From an uncultured Marinobacter sp. (GTDB lineage: Bacteria > Pseudomonadota > Gammaproteobacteria > Pseudomonadales > Oleiphilaceae), in NCBI RefSeq assembly GCF_913055835.1, contig NZ_CAJXKQ010000005.1:102902-166901 (forward strand): a stretch of 64,000 nt of DNA, written 5' to 3'. The notes below the pieces were generated by a model, which saw only the letters and a list, made by a program, of their open reading frames with translations, ran no database searches and was not told the DNA's origin. This document shows, piece after piece, positions 17,526 through 26,377 of this stretch (positions are counted from its first letter, which is position 1; the number at the start of each line of letters is the position of its first letter). The translations under genes and the position numbers were made by a program.

Positions 17526-17628
17526 CGGGTGGGTCATCCCTTCGCCAGACCGTGGAGGGCCATGGATGGCCCGACCGAGCCTACATGGAAGTATTTACGG
17601 CGTGTCTGGCGAAGGGATGACCCACCCG
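17526..17628 (+). repeat. Structured intergenic repeat, copy 2
   Basis: The 25-nt arms (17526-17550 and 17604-17628) are perfectly complementary. The 53-nt core has GGGCCATGGATGGCCC and CTACATGGAAGTAT. It lies between two minus-strand genes, 36 nt after the stop of the thioredoxin-fold gene and before the Tat reductase start. Confidence 0.88.
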
Positions 17629-17664
17629 GGCGGCAGCTACATGGCTGACAGTCTTACCAACACA

Positions 17665-18435
17665 TCAGTTCCCGTAATGAGCATCGAGATATTTCAGAAT
17701 ACGGGCAGACTCGAACAGCCCTTCCCCGGTATTGGGGTCTTCAAGATAGGGCACCTGAACCCGCTTGTGCACCTGGAAAAACGCATCCCGCTTGCCACCG
17801 GGAATCGGCGTATAGGGCCCCGGCTTGATGCGCTGCTTCGCCGGCCCGATCTCACTCCAGTGCTCCTTGCCCAGGTTGTGCAAGGTATAGGGAATCTCCA
17901 GCTCACACAGCCGCTCACGCACCAAACGTGAAAACGGACTGCCCTCGAAACTCCACAGGTGCAATGGCTGCTCCGGACGCTTGCCAGGGCTCACCCGCAG
18001 CCCCCGCATGGCACTGGTTACAGAAGCCACCGAACCCAAGACCGGCTGCCAGACCCGGCCGCGATAGTAGGATGGCACCGACCGGCCGGCATACTGCCGG
18101 AACAGATACTCGATGATTTCCTCGGATTCGTACATCACCGTGCCCGTGTTCTGGTCCGCCAGCAACGGGAACTGTTGCCGACCTCCCAGTGCCTCCGCCT
18201 GGGCCCGGAAAACCGAACCACCTTTCGGGCAGGGCCGGATTTCCACATCCAGATTCAGGGCCGTCAGGGCTTCACGAACACGGCGGCAGTACGGACAGCC
18301 TTCCATATCGTAGAGCACAATGGGCTTTTCCGGCTGGGGTACGTTATTGACGACCAGGCAACCGCGCCAGGCCGTGAGCGACGACGTAGCGACCGAACCC
18401 AGCACGTGAACATTGTGAGACAGCATATTCGACAT
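17665..18435 (-). CDS. Tandem thioredoxin-fold (glutaredoxin/GST N-domain) protein
   Basis: 256 aa. Two GST-N-like folds are in tandem. The first (about 40-115) has VLYDMEGCPYCRRVREAL with a CPYC redox pair; the second (about 160-250) has LWSFEGSPFSRLVRERLCEL, where the cysteines are replaced by SPFS. Both end in an ES-rich acidic helix (YESEEIIEYL, FESARILKYL). The first domain could be redox active, the second glutathione-binding only. The chosen ATG has AGAAGG 7 nt upstream; the track start is 12 codons earlier. Function unknown. Confidence 0.8.
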   Translation of the reverse strand: MSNMLSHNVHVLGSVATSSLTAWRGCLVVNNVPQPEKPIVLYDMEGCPYCRRVREALTALNLDVEIRPCPKGGSVFRAQAEALGGRQQFPLLADQNTGTVMYESEEIIEYLFRQYAGRSVPSYYRGRVWQPVLGSVASVTSAMRGLRVSPGKRPEQPLHLWSFEGSPFSRLVRERLCELEIPYTLHNLGKEHWSEIGPAKQRIKPGPYTPIPGGKRDAFFQVHKRVQVPYLEDPNTGEGLFESARILKYLDAHYGN

Positions 18436-18467
18436 AAACAAACCTTCTGTTGGAGACCGCTCCATTA

Positions 18468-18941
18468 TCACGCAATCTGGCGATTTTCCATTGGCTCCCG
18501 GGTGCCCATGATGTGATCAAACCAGGGCCTGGTTACGCACCAGTTGGCATTAGGGTTCGGTCCCATGTGGTGATCATAGTGCCAGGGCAGGTTTTCCCTT
18601 GCCCAATCCGGATCCAGATGTGAGCGCTTATGTACCCGGTAGTAATTCCAGGCACTGTAATAGAGCGTGCCAACAAAGAATGGTGCCACAGGCAGCAACG
18701 GAGTGACTGCTGCTGCCCCCGCAACCAGGGCAGCCACTTCCTTGGTCTGGGCGTTCCAGGTCAGGGGCGGATGACGATAATCGTGATCAAGGAAGCCATT
18801 TCGGCGCACATTGCGGTGATGATCGTGCCAGTGAAACGACCAGAAACTCGCCCGGTTTCGGCCCAGCTCATGAAGAACGTGTTTATGGAATACCCATTCC
18901 ACGGCATTGGCGGTCAAAAGACCCAATGGAATACCGATCAT
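18468..18941 (-). CDS. Fatty acid hydroxylase/sterol desaturase family protein, short
   Basis: 157 aa. The di-iron His clusters of the family are present: HKHVLHE, HWHDHHRNVRR, and HKRSHLDPDWARENLPWHYDHH. Two or three hydrophobic segments suggest membrane association. Such enzymes hydroxylate or desaturate lipids using O2. It is shorter than typical 250-300 aa members and may be a minimal form. It is 32 nt upstream of the tandem thioredoxin-fold gene on the same strand. Confidence 0.82.
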   Translation of the reverse strand: MIGIPLGLLTANAVEWVFHKHVLHELGRNRASFWSFHWHDHHRNVRRNGFLDHDYRHPPLTWNAQTKEVAALVAGAAAVTPLLPVAPFFVGTLYYSAWNYYRVHKRSHLDPDWARENLPWHYDHHMGPNPNANWCVTRPWFDHIMGTREPMENRQIA

Positions 18942-19303
18942 GGTGCCCTCCTTTTGTTATTTTCGGAACACTTGGTTACACGTTATCTAGGAAACGCTCT
19001 TTTCGGTCCCGATTCCATGACCCTGATGCCGAAAAAAGCGCCCGAAAATCTGATCACAGGGTCATTGACAACCAGAAGGTTAATTTTTGCCCACCTAACT
19101 CCATGATTCACAAGGGCACTTACATCGCGTCACAAAAATTCAATACAAACAACGACACTACTGCCATTTTTTAACGTCATGTAGAGCTTTTCTGCATAGT
19201 ACAAATGGCCAGGATGGGCTATTGTGGAAGTATAAGAATCCACTGGATGGTGACCATGTTAATCCCGGGTATGCGACGCTCAGGCTCTGTAAGAGCCGAA
19301 ACA
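18942..19303. other. Divergent intergenic region, no gene seen
   Basis: 362 bp between the hydroxylase (minus) and dacB (plus), AT-rich between 19100 and 19200. It must hold promoters for both, but no clear operator, RNA or repeat was recognised. Part may be dacB coding if an upstream start (19247, 19256 or 19271) is used. Confidence 0.5.
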
Positions 19304-20833
19304 ATGTATCCTCGACTCAGGCGGTCGGTACTGGCATCGCTTGTGGCCCTGTCTTTCACGGCTGGCCCATCCGTTGTCGCCGCAGACGACAAAGACTCGG
19401 GATTCTCCGGCACTCGCCTCTGGTCCAACCAGTTGAAGGATTACGCGCTTCAGTCTCTCCATAATGAGGATGCCATGAGCATGGCGGCCATTCCGTTGAA
19501 TGGCCCCGGCATCAACCAGTACATCAATGCCGATGCCCTGATGAGCCCCGGTTCCATCATGAAACTGGTGACAACCTTTGCAGCACTGGAGGTGCTCGGC
19601 CCCAATCACCACTGGGACACCGACTTCCTGACCGACGGTGTTATGGCTGGCGACACCCTCAAAGGTAATCTCTACGTCCGCTTTGGCGGCGACCCGAAGC
19701 TCACCATCGAACGACTCTGGACAACGCTGAGTGAGCTTCGCAGCATGGGGATTACCAGAATCGAGGGCGACCTGATCCTTGATGGTTCCTACTTTCAGGT
19801 GGACGGTGGTTTTCCTGCGTTTGAAGACAACGGCGACAATCCCCACGCGCCCTTTCTGGTGGAGCCTTCCGCGTATCTGACCAACCTGAACCTGATGCAC
19901 TTCCAGGTGCGCGCCGATGAGCGCGGCACCCAGGCCTGGAGCACACCCTCCCTGGGCGAAGTTGTTATCGACAATCGCGTGGTTGCCACTGCCGAAGGCC
20001 CTTGCCCTTCGCGCAGAAACTTTGAATGGGAACCTATAATTCATGAGGACCATCGGGTGACCGTTCGGGTAACCGGTGAACTTCCTCAGGGCTGCAGAAG
20101 CACCACCTACCTCTCGCTATTGCCCCATGAGCAGTACAGCGCTTCTTTGATCCGTTCATTGCTGGCTGACCTCGGAGTGGTTGTTTCCGGCGGAGACCTC
20201 AACGGCGTGACACCGGAAGATGCACGGCTGGTAATGAAAACCACCTCACCGGATCTGGTTACCATGGTGAGGGATATCAACAAGTGGAGCAGCAACGTGA
20301 TGGCTCGCCAACTGCTGCTCACCATCGGTGCCGAGAACCGCCTGGATGATGAGAACGATGACCGGGTTGCCGGCATTCGGGTGATCTATGAATGGCTCGA
20401 AGACAAGGGTATTAACACCGCCGGCATGGTAATCGACAACGGTGCCGGCCTTACGAGGCACGGCCGTATTACTGCCCGCCAAGGCGCACAGATTCTTCAA
20501 CACGCCTGGAACAGCGCTTACTCGGCCGATCTCATGGCTTCCATGCCCATCATCGCCATGGATGGAACCATGGCCCGCCGTCTGCGCAACACCGGGATGG
20601 ATGGCGAGGGTCGCATCAAGACGGGTTATCTGGAAAATGTGAGGTCGATCGCCGGGTTCACCCGGGATTCCAATAACACCACCTGGGCCGTCGTAGGTAT
20701 GGTCAATAACGATCCGGCCTGGAATGGCCAGGCTGTCTTGGACCGGATACTTTATTCGCTGCATTTCCGGCCGCCGACAGGTACGGCTATTTCGCATGCC
20801 GCTTCCGGGACTTCTGAGACCAGTATTCAATAA
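19304..20833 (+). CDS. dacB: D-alanyl-D-alanine carboxypeptidase/endopeptidase PBP4
   Basis: 509 aa. The penicillin-binding motifs of the S13 family are visible: SxxK in MSPGSIMKLVTTFAAL, SxN in KWSSNVMARQLLL, and KTG in RIKTGYLENV. A signal peptide follows the chosen ATG (RRSVLASLVALSFTAGPSVVA). The enzyme trims peptidoglycan crosslinks or terminal D-Ala in the periplasm. Start is uncertain: three further in-frame ATGs lie within 60 nt upstream and none has a strong ribosome site. I chose the one that places the signal peptide at the N-terminus. Confidence 0.9.
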   Translation: MYPRLRRSVLASLVALSFTAGPSVVAADDKDSGFSGTRLWSNQLKDYALQSLHNEDAMSMAAIPLNGPGINQYINADALMSPGSIMKLVTTFAALEVLGPNHHWDTDFLTDGVMAGDTLKGNLYVRFGGDPKLTIERLWTTLSELRSMGITRIEGDLILDGSYFQVDGGFPAFEDNGDNPHAPFLVEPSAYLTNLNLMHFQVRADERGTQAWSTPSLGEVVIDNRVVATAEGPCPSRRNFEWEPIIHEDHRVTVRVTGELPQGCRSTTYLSLLPHEQYSASLIRSLLADLGVVVSGGDLNGVTPEDARLVMKTTSPDLVTMVRDINKWSSNVMARQLLLTIGAENRLDDENDDRVAGIRVIYEWLEDKGINTAGMVIDNGAGLTRHGRITARQGAQILQHAWNSAYSADLMASMPIIAMDGTMARRLRNTGMDGEGRIKTGYLENVRSIAGFTRDSNNTTWAVVGMVNNDPAWNGQAVLDRILYSLHFRPPTGTAISHAASGTSETSIQ

Positions 20834-20835
20834 AA

Positions 20836-20857
20836 AGCCCCGGCCTTGGCCGGGGCT
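20836..20857 (-). terminator. Rho-independent terminator between dacB and the DUF4397 gene
   Basis: AGCCCCGGCC-tt-GGCCGGGGCT forms a 10-bp stem with a 2-nt centre. On the minus strand it is followed by TTTTATTG, so it best serves the DUF4397 lipoprotein gene; the plus side lacks a T-run. Confidence 0.8.
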
Positions 20858-20881
20858 CATTCAAAGCTGTAACAACATGCT

Positions 20882-22297
20882 TTACTGAGGCTGCCCTACG
20901 AAGTCATCGAACAGAATAAGCCCCAACGCTTGTAACGCCGGATCTGCATTATCAGGATCCGCATCCCTCGCAACCACTGTGTACACGCCACCTGCATTCA
21001 GCTCAACACCTTCGGCGGTGATCGCCGGTGTGCCTGTACCTGTTGGCGCAATGTAGACGTTATAGGTGCCATCCGCGATCGGCAGATAATCTGTTACGGC
21101 TTTGAAGGGCACGTCTGCCAGAGCAGGATCAGCGTTACCGATACCGTCCTGAGTGCCCGGCACCAGATAGATATCGACATTGCCGGCCGCAGTAGACGCG
21201 TGAACGATTCTCAAAGAGGCCTGTGTCGCGATGCTGCGAACAGTATCCTCTGCAACCAGCGCTTCGATGTTCTCCAACTGACCAACCGCAAGAACGCTAT
21301 AGCCTTGGCCGTTGACGAGTGGCAGTGTCTCGTCAATGACAACCTGCCCACCACTGAGAGTGGTTCCAGCGGCAGCGACCCGAACTCGGGTATCGCCGGC
21401 CGGAAGAGCAGCATAGCCGTCAAGGAAGGCGAACGGAGAAACACTGCCGAACGGGATGTCAGAGAGTGCCGCCGGACCTGTTTCGCCAACAAAGACATCC
21501 ACGTTGGGTGCATTGGAAGAGGCATGCACAACGCGCACGCCAGCGTCCTGGCCCACGTCGAAGATTTCGGCAACATCGCTACCGTTCAGCACGACTAAGC
21601 TGATCGGGCTTGCATCGCCATTGGCGCCAGTATTGTCAACGGCGCCGACCAGAAGATCAGAACCTGCTGGCAAGCCGATTTGGCCACTGTCATAGACAAC
21701 AGTATCGGAGCCTGCCGGGGTAACTCGAATCTGATAATCATCTGAGGCAGGAAGCTCCAAGGGCCCTACACTTTCCTTGAAGGAAAAACTAAAGGTAGCT
21801 TCGGCAGGAAGCGGATCACCAGAGGCGGTAACGTACACATCCACTGGACCAGCGGCAGCTGTCTGGGCCTCAGGCGACAAATGAACAACCCTCAGGCGCG
21901 CGCTGTTGGCATCATCACGGGCGCCATCATCAGTCAGAATCAGAGGTTCAATGGTCTCATCACCAACTTTGCCGACTGCAATCACGTCGTAGCTGGTATC
22001 GGAACGCAGCGAAACCCCATCGGCAGAAATCACTGTCACCGTCTCACCGCCCGGCAGCAAGCCATCGACAGCAATATCAGCAAGACCGGCACTGGGTGCC
22101 AGAACTGCTGCCTGTTTGTAATCCGCTCCCGGAACGACGACATTACCATTAACCCGTACATTCACCGCAGGTGCATCCGAAGAGGCATGCAGGACTCGGA
22201 CACTGGTGGTTGCTGGATCATCATCGTCATCCAGCCAACACCCGGACAGCATGACACTGCCCGCCAAAACCATCGGTAAAGCGTATTTTGTATTCAT
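20882..22297 (-). CDS. DUF4397 repeat lipoprotein
   Basis: 471 aa. The lipobox is VMLSGC, followed by an acidic run DDDDDP. Four DUF4397 units follow, each opening with a variant of RVLHASSDAPAVNV: near residues 33, 135, 252 and 365 (RVVHLSPEA, RVVHASSNAPNVDVFVG, RIVHASTAAGNVDIYL). The repeats are beta-rich and thought to be surface or periplasmic modules of unknown function. The lipid anchor should place it on the outer membrane. Monocistronic, with its own terminator. Confidence 0.85.
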   Translation of the reverse strand: MNTKYALPMVLAGSVMLSGCWLDDDDDPATTSVRVLHASSDAPAVNVRVNGNVVVPGADYKQAAVLAPSAGLADIAVDGLLPGGETVTVISADGVSLRSDTSYDVIAVGKVGDETIEPLILTDDGARDDANSARLRVVHLSPEAQTAAAGPVDVYVTASGDPLPAEATFSFSFKESVGPLELPASDDYQIRVTPAGSDTVVYDSGQIGLPAGSDLLVGAVDNTGANGDASPISLVVLNGSDVAEIFDVGQDAGVRVVHASSNAPNVDVFVGETGPAALSDIPFGSVSPFAFLDGYAALPAGDTRVRVAAAGTTLSGGQVVIDETLPLVNGQGYSVLAVGQLENIEALVAEDTVRSIATQASLRIVHASTAAGNVDIYLVPGTQDGIGNADPALADVPFKAVTDYLPIADGTYNVYIAPTGTGTPAITAEGVELNAGGVYTVVARDADPDNADPALQALGLILFDDFVGQPQ

Positions 22298-22451
22298 TGT
22301 TACAAGTCCCCACTAATGAAGGTTGTTTACCAGGATTTAAGTGGTTCGAACCTGCACAAATTCAGTCCCTGAATCATGCGTGAAATCATTTACGGGGAGG
22401 TGGAAAGAACGGATTTGCAGTTTTTTGCATTTAAGCTTACAGGCGTACGCT

Positions 22452-22691
22452 TTATTCAAATCGACGCATGGTAAACGCCGTCATCCTGCCGGCGAGGGGC
22501 GCGATGAAGGTTACCAGAGGGAAGGCAACGGCCCAGGCAACCAGGAAAGCTGGCCCCCAGCGGAAATGAAATTCGCCGTCGATGCCCGTGTTGATAAAGG
22601 TGATTACCCCTGACATCAATAAAGACATAATCCCGGACATGTAAAAGCCGAAAATAAGCTGTCGTAGACGTGAAAGTCTCATTTTGCTCAT
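22452..22691 (-). CDS. DUF2798 small membrane protein
   Basis: 79 aa. Two TM helices (about 11-33 and 46-70) with the family pattern FYMSGIMSLLMSGVITFINTG and RWGPAFLVAWAVAFPLVTF. Function unknown. The track ORF begins 56 codons upstream by read-through; the ATG used here follows AGGAG at 5-6 nt. Confidence 0.82.
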   Translation of the reverse strand: MSKMRLSRLRQLIFGFYMSGIMSLLMSGVITFINTGIDGEFHFRWGPAFLVAWAVAFPLVTFIAPLAGRMTAFTMRRFE

Positions 22692-22834
22692 GACTTCTCC
22701 TGAAAATGCTCCAGCGCTCCTCGGAGCAGCATCTGAAAGGCGCGATATGTCGTACACTGGTTTTACGTGAAGTTTAAATAGTAATGAGCTTGCAACCTTT
22801 TTTCGATAGGGCTTTTTACCAAGACAGGTGAGCC

Positions 22835-23713
22835 ATGGATACTGCCCGATACAGGACACCCGGCTTTCTCAAACCCCTTGTTCTTATTCTGGTCCTGGCG
22901 TCTACTCTGGCGGGCTGCAGTTCGACCAAGCTGGCTTATCGATACGCAGATTGGGGCATTGTCTGGTGGGTAGAGGATTACGTGACACTCACGGCCGACC
23001 AGAAACAACAGCTCAACCAAGATATCGAGCAACTGCGGCAATGGCATTGCAGCGCCGAGCTGCCCCGCTATCAGGTCTGGCTGGATGAACTCGAGTCTGA
23101 CGTATCCGACAACCCGCCCGATCAGGCTACCGTCGAATACCATCAGCAGCAGCTTTTCAGCTTCTTCCCCAGTCTTCTGGAACGGGCAACTCCGGTCGCA
23201 ACAAACCTTCTCTCCAGCCTGAGCGACGAGCAGGTCCGGGAGTTGGCGGACAACATGGCCCAAAGCCAGCGGGAAATGGAGGAAGAGTTTTCGGCCGATT
23301 CCCCGGAAGCGACAGCCGAAGCTCGCGCCGAAAGAACCGCAGAGCGGGTCGAGCGTTGGCTGGGGGAGCTGAACAGCAAGCAACGTGACATCGTGCAGCA
23401 ATGGTCAGCCAATCGTGGCGCCCAGACTGAAATCTGGCTCCAGGGACGCAGGAACTGGCAGCTCGCATTGCTGGAGGTATTGGAAAGAAGAAACGAACCG
23501 ACATTTGAGTCGGAGCTTGAATACCTGATCATGAATTCAGATCAGGTGCGCGGCGAGGCCTATGAAGCCATGATGGCGGAGAGTCGCGTTGCCATGTCCT
23601 CCCTGATGCACGATTTGATCCTGGCGGGTGATGATACAACACTGGCCCATCTCCGGAATCGGGCCGTGGAGCTCAACAGTGACTTTGAAGCACTGACCTG
23701 TTCGCCGGCCTGA
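22835..23713 (+). CDS. DUF6279 family lipoprotein
   Basis: 292 aa. A signal peptide ends in the lipobox LAGC at residue 28. The mature start LAYRYADWGIVWWVEDYVTL is the family signature. The rest is helical and charged, with a Glu/Ala/Arg-rich coiled-coil-like stretch around 140-185. It is probably anchored in the outer membrane facing the periplasm. Function is not known. It converges with the SDR gene through a shared hairpin. Confidence 0.8.
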   Translation: MDTARYRTPGFLKPLVLILVLASTLAGCSSTKLAYRYADWGIVWWVEDYVTLTADQKQQLNQDIEQLRQWHCSAELPRYQVWLDELESDVSDNPPDQATVEYHQQQLFSFFPSLLERATPVATNLLSSLSDEQVRELADNMAQSQREMEEEFSADSPEATAEARAERTAERVERWLGELNSKQRDIVQQWSANRGAQTEIWLQGRRNWQLALLEVLERRNEPTFESELEYLIMNSDQVRGEAYEAMMAESRVAMSSLMHDLILAGDDTTLAHLRNRAVELNSDFEALTCSPA

Positions 23714-23733
23714 AAGCCGGAATTCATCAAAAA

Positions 23734-23765
23734 AGGGGTCAGATGAAGGCTTTCATCTGACCCCT
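23734..23765 (-). terminator. Long hairpin terminator between convergent genes
   Basis: AGGGGTCAGATGAA-ggct-TTCATCTGACCCCT is a perfect 14-bp stem. On the minus strand it is followed by TTTTTTGATG, so it should terminate the 23785-28580 transcripts; it may also work for the lipoprotein gene. Similar GGGGTCAGA-type palindromes are common REP-like elements, from memory. Confidence 0.78.
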
Positions 23766-23784
23766 GCCTACCCTCAGATTACCC

Positions 23785-24555
23785 TCAGACCGTCAGGTAA
23801 CCACCATCGGCGTTGATGCAAGCACCAGTGGTATAACTGGAAGCATCGGACACCAGGTACAGCACGGTACCCGCCATTTCGCTCGGATCCGCCACCCGCT
23901 TCATGGGAATATGGGCCATGGCCTGCTTCTTGATGGCCTCGTTGGTGGTCAGGGCGCTGGCAAATTTGGTATCGGTCAGCCCTGGCAACAGCGCGTTCAC
24001 GCGAATTTTCTGCTGGCCCAGTTCCATGGCAAAGGATTTGGTCATGGAAATCACGGCGGCCTTGGTGACCGAGTAGATACCCTGGTAGTGGCCCGGGTTC
24101 ACGCCGTTCACCGACGCCACGTTCACAATGGAACCGCCGCCGCTCTTCTTCATCATTTTCGCGCCTTCGGCACACATGAAGAAATAGCCCCGGATATTCA
24201 CATCTACGGTTTTGTTGAAGGCGCCCAGGTCCGTCTCTTCAACCGGGCCGAAGTAGGGATTGGCGGCAGCATTATTTACCAGGATGTCCAGCTTGCCGTG
24301 GGTCTGCTCAATGTGAGCCCAGATGCTTTCAATCTGATCCATTTCACCGATGTGGCAGGCATAGGCTTCGGCACTGCCGCCGGCATCCCGGATGCTGCTG
24401 GCCACAGCCTCGCAGCCGTCAATCTTGCGGCTGCTCACAATCACGTGGGCGCCGTACTCGGCCAGGGTCCGGGCGATGCTCTCGCCGATGCCACGGCTGG
24501 CGCCGGTAATCAGGGCAACCTTGCCAGTCAGATCAAACAGGTTGTTGCTGCTCAT
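23785..24555 (-). CDS. SDR family oxidoreductase
   Basis: 256 aa. Classical short-chain dehydrogenase: TGASRGIG cofactor motif, NNAA, catalytic Ser in NVASVNGVN, Tyr/Lys in YSVTK, and the C-terminal INADGGYLTV. VIVSSRK after the second strand suggests NADP(H). It is the last gene of the cluster with a phosphatase, an APH-type kinase, another SDR and an acyl-CoA dehydrogenase, so a role as hydroxyacyl- or ketoacyl-CoA/alcohol dehydrogenase in that pathway is likely. Confidence 0.88.
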   Translation of the reverse strand: MSSNNLFDLTGKVALITGASRGIGESIARTLAEYGAHVIVSSRKIDGCEAVASSIRDAGGSAEAYACHIGEMDQIESIWAHIEQTHGKLDILVNNAAANPYFGPVEETDLGAFNKTVDVNIRGYFFMCAEGAKMMKKSGGGSIVNVASVNGVNPGHYQGIYSVTKAAVISMTKSFAMELGQQKIRVNALLPGLTDTKFASALTTNEAIKKQAMAHIPMKRVADPSEMAGTVLYLVSDASSYTTGACINADGGYLTV

Positions 24556-24572
24556 TCTTTCACCTCAACTCA

Positions 24573-25262
24573 CTATCGGAATGTCACCAGGGCGGGGTCA
24601 TCCGCTTCCAGGTGGCTGTAGTTATTAAAAACGGCCAGGCTGCGCCGCGGGCCGGAATACAGGACCCGCGAGACGCTGGTGTTGGCAATCACTTCATTCA
24701 GGCCTAATGCCCGTGCGTCATCCAGGCCAAGCAGATGCTGGGCAATCACGGAAATCGGTCCGCCGGAGGTCGCCACCAGCACGTCGCCACCATCGGCGTA
24801 CTCGATCATCTCCTCGAAAGCCGCGAGAACACGAGCTTTGAAGTCGGGCCAGCTTTCCTCGTACTCATGGTCGTACTCGCCCGAAGCCCAGCGATGTACG
24901 GCATGCACAAAGGCCTCCTGAAACGCCTTGGCTGGCTTGGGGAATGCTTTAAGATCCCGCGCCATCACGGCGCGGTCACTCCACTCCGGACGATACCGGG
25001 CCACCACGGTTGTGTGGTCAAACTCGTTGAAGCCGGGAACCACCTGCATATCGGGCAGCTTGGATCCGTAGCCGGTAGCGATGGCTTCAACGGTTTCGCG
25101 GTGGCGCTCGAGATCGCCCCCGAAAATAGCCGCCGGCTCAACCTTGCCGGCCAGCCAGCGGCCAAGCACCCGACCCTGCTCCCAGCCGGTGGCGGAGAGT
25201 TGATCATAGTTCTCCTTGCCGAAACTGGCCTGGCCGTGACGAACCAGATAAACCGTCGCCAT
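24573..25262 (-). CDS. Histidine phosphatase family protein
   Basis: 229 aa. Starts with VYLVRHGQASFG, the RHG phosphohistidine motif; the second catalytic region is VLVATSGGPISVIAQHL (Ser-Gly in place of the usual second His-Gly, which is unusual). The acid residue region FNEFDHT is present. It sits between an SDR and the APH-type kinase and its stop/start shares a base with the kinase gene, so a linked phosphate chemistry is probable. Substrate unknown. Confidence 0.85.
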   Translation of the reverse strand: MATVYLVRHGQASFGKENYDQLSATGWEQGRVLGRWLAGKVEPAAIFGGDLERHRETVEAIATGYGSKLPDMQVVPGFNEFDHTTVVARYRPEWSDRAVMARDLKAFPKPAKAFQEAFVHAVHRWASGEYDHEYEESWPDFKARVLAAFEEMIEYADGGDVLVATSGGPISVIAQHLLGLDDARALGLNEVIANTSVSRVLYSGPRRSLAVFNNYSHLEADDPALVTFR

Positions 25263-26326
25263 TACAGGGAGCTCTCCGCAATCAGTCGCTGGCAGCGCTT
25301 CTCAAGGTAATTGGCGGCGTGACCAAAGGCGGCGAAACGCTTGTCTTTGGTCTGGCCGTGGTAGTAGCGGTAATAGATCTGCTGAATAATCACCGCCAGC
25401 CGGAACAGACCGTAGATCTCGTAAAAGTCGAAGTTGTCGACCTTGAAGCCGGACTGCTCCATATAATATTCGACCACCTCCTTGCGGGTGAGCATGCCCG
25501 GCCGATGTGTAGGCTGTCGGCGCAGCATCTGGAACGGGCCTTCATCGTCGGCTTGTATCCAGTAAGCCAGACTGTTACCCAGATCCATCAACGGGTCACC
25601 GATGGTGGCCATCTCCCAGTCCAGCACGCCGATGACCTCAAACGGGTTGTCCGGGTTCAGCACCACGTTGTCGAAGCGGAAATCGTTGTGGATCACCACC
25701 TGGGCAATGTCGTCCGGCATCTTGTCGTTGAGCCAGCTCATGACTTGCTCAAAGTCACCCACATCGTCGGTGCGGGCCTTGCGGAAACGATCACTCCAGC
25801 CACCAATCTGGCGCTGAACGTAGCCCTCGCCCTTGCCCAGCTTATCCAGGCCCGCGGCTTTGGCATCCACACGGTGAAGATCGACCAGCTTGTCGATCAC
25901 GTTCAGGCAAAGCTTGCGGGTATCCGCTTCACTGAGTTCAAAGTCCTTCGGAAAATCCTGGCGCAGGATGATGCCCTTTAGCCGTTCCATCACATAGAAA
26001 TCACAGCCCAGAACGTCGTGGTCATCGCAGATGGCAATGATGTTGGGCACATAGGGATAGACCGGCTTGAGCGCCCGCATAACCTTCGCCTCGCGCAGCA
26101 TGTCGTGGGCTGACTTGGCGATCTTGCCGAACGGCGGCCGGCGCAGAACATAAGAGCGATCACCGTAATCCACCTGGTAGGTCAGGTTGGAGGCGCCACC
26201 CGGATATTGACGAATCTCCGGCTCGCCTTGCAGATCCGGGATTGCCTGTTTCATGAACCGGTCAACGGCACCGGTGTCCAGCTCTTCACCTTCCCGGATG
26301 TCCACGGCCTGGTCTATCTGGGTCAT
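25262..26326 (-). CDS. APH-type phosphotransferase (ACAD10/11 kinase domain, LvaA-like)
   Basis: 354 aa. Kinase motifs of the aminoglycoside phosphotransferase fold: GGASNLTYQV (ATP loop), YVLRRPP (Lys region), VVIHNDFRFDNVVLN (catalytic loop HxDxxxxN) and GVLDWEMATIGDPLMDLG (metal loop). Proteins of this subgroup, known as LvaA in Pseudomonas levulinate catabolism and as the N-terminal part of ACAD11, phosphorylate 4-hydroxyacyl-CoAs. The neighbouring acyl-CoA dehydrogenase fits this role. Physiological substrate is inferred, not shown. Confidence 0.86.
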   Translation of the reverse strand: MTQIDQAVDIREGEELDTGAVDRFMKQAIPDLQGEPEIRQYPGGASNLTYQVDYGDRSYVLRRPPFGKIAKSAHDMLREAKVMRALKPVYPYVPNIIAICDDHDVLGCDFYVMERLKGIILRQDFPKDFELSEADTRKLCLNVIDKLVDLHRVDAKAAGLDKLGKGEGYVQRQIGGWSDRFRKARTDDVGDFEQVMSWLNDKMPDDIAQVVIHNDFRFDNVVLNPDNPFEVIGVLDWEMATIGDPLMDLGNSLAYWIQADDEGPFQMLRRQPTHRPGMLTRKEVVEYYMEQSGFKVDNFDFYEIYGLFRLAVIIQQIYYRYYHGQTKDKRFAAFGHAANYLEKRCQRLIAESSL

Positions 26327-26377
26327 TCAGGACTCTCCTTTTGAATCTTCAGTTTCAGACAGTTCGAGACAACGCCG

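Noticed and set aside
17526-17628. Structured repeats as integron attC sites
   Set aside because: The conserved terminal motifs of attC (RYYYAAC and GTTRRRY) are absent and there is no cassette array.
20556-20577. GCCATGGATGGAACCATGG inside dacB, resembling the core of the structured repeats
   Set aside because: It is within coding sequence with no flanking stem or second hairpin, so it is coincidental.
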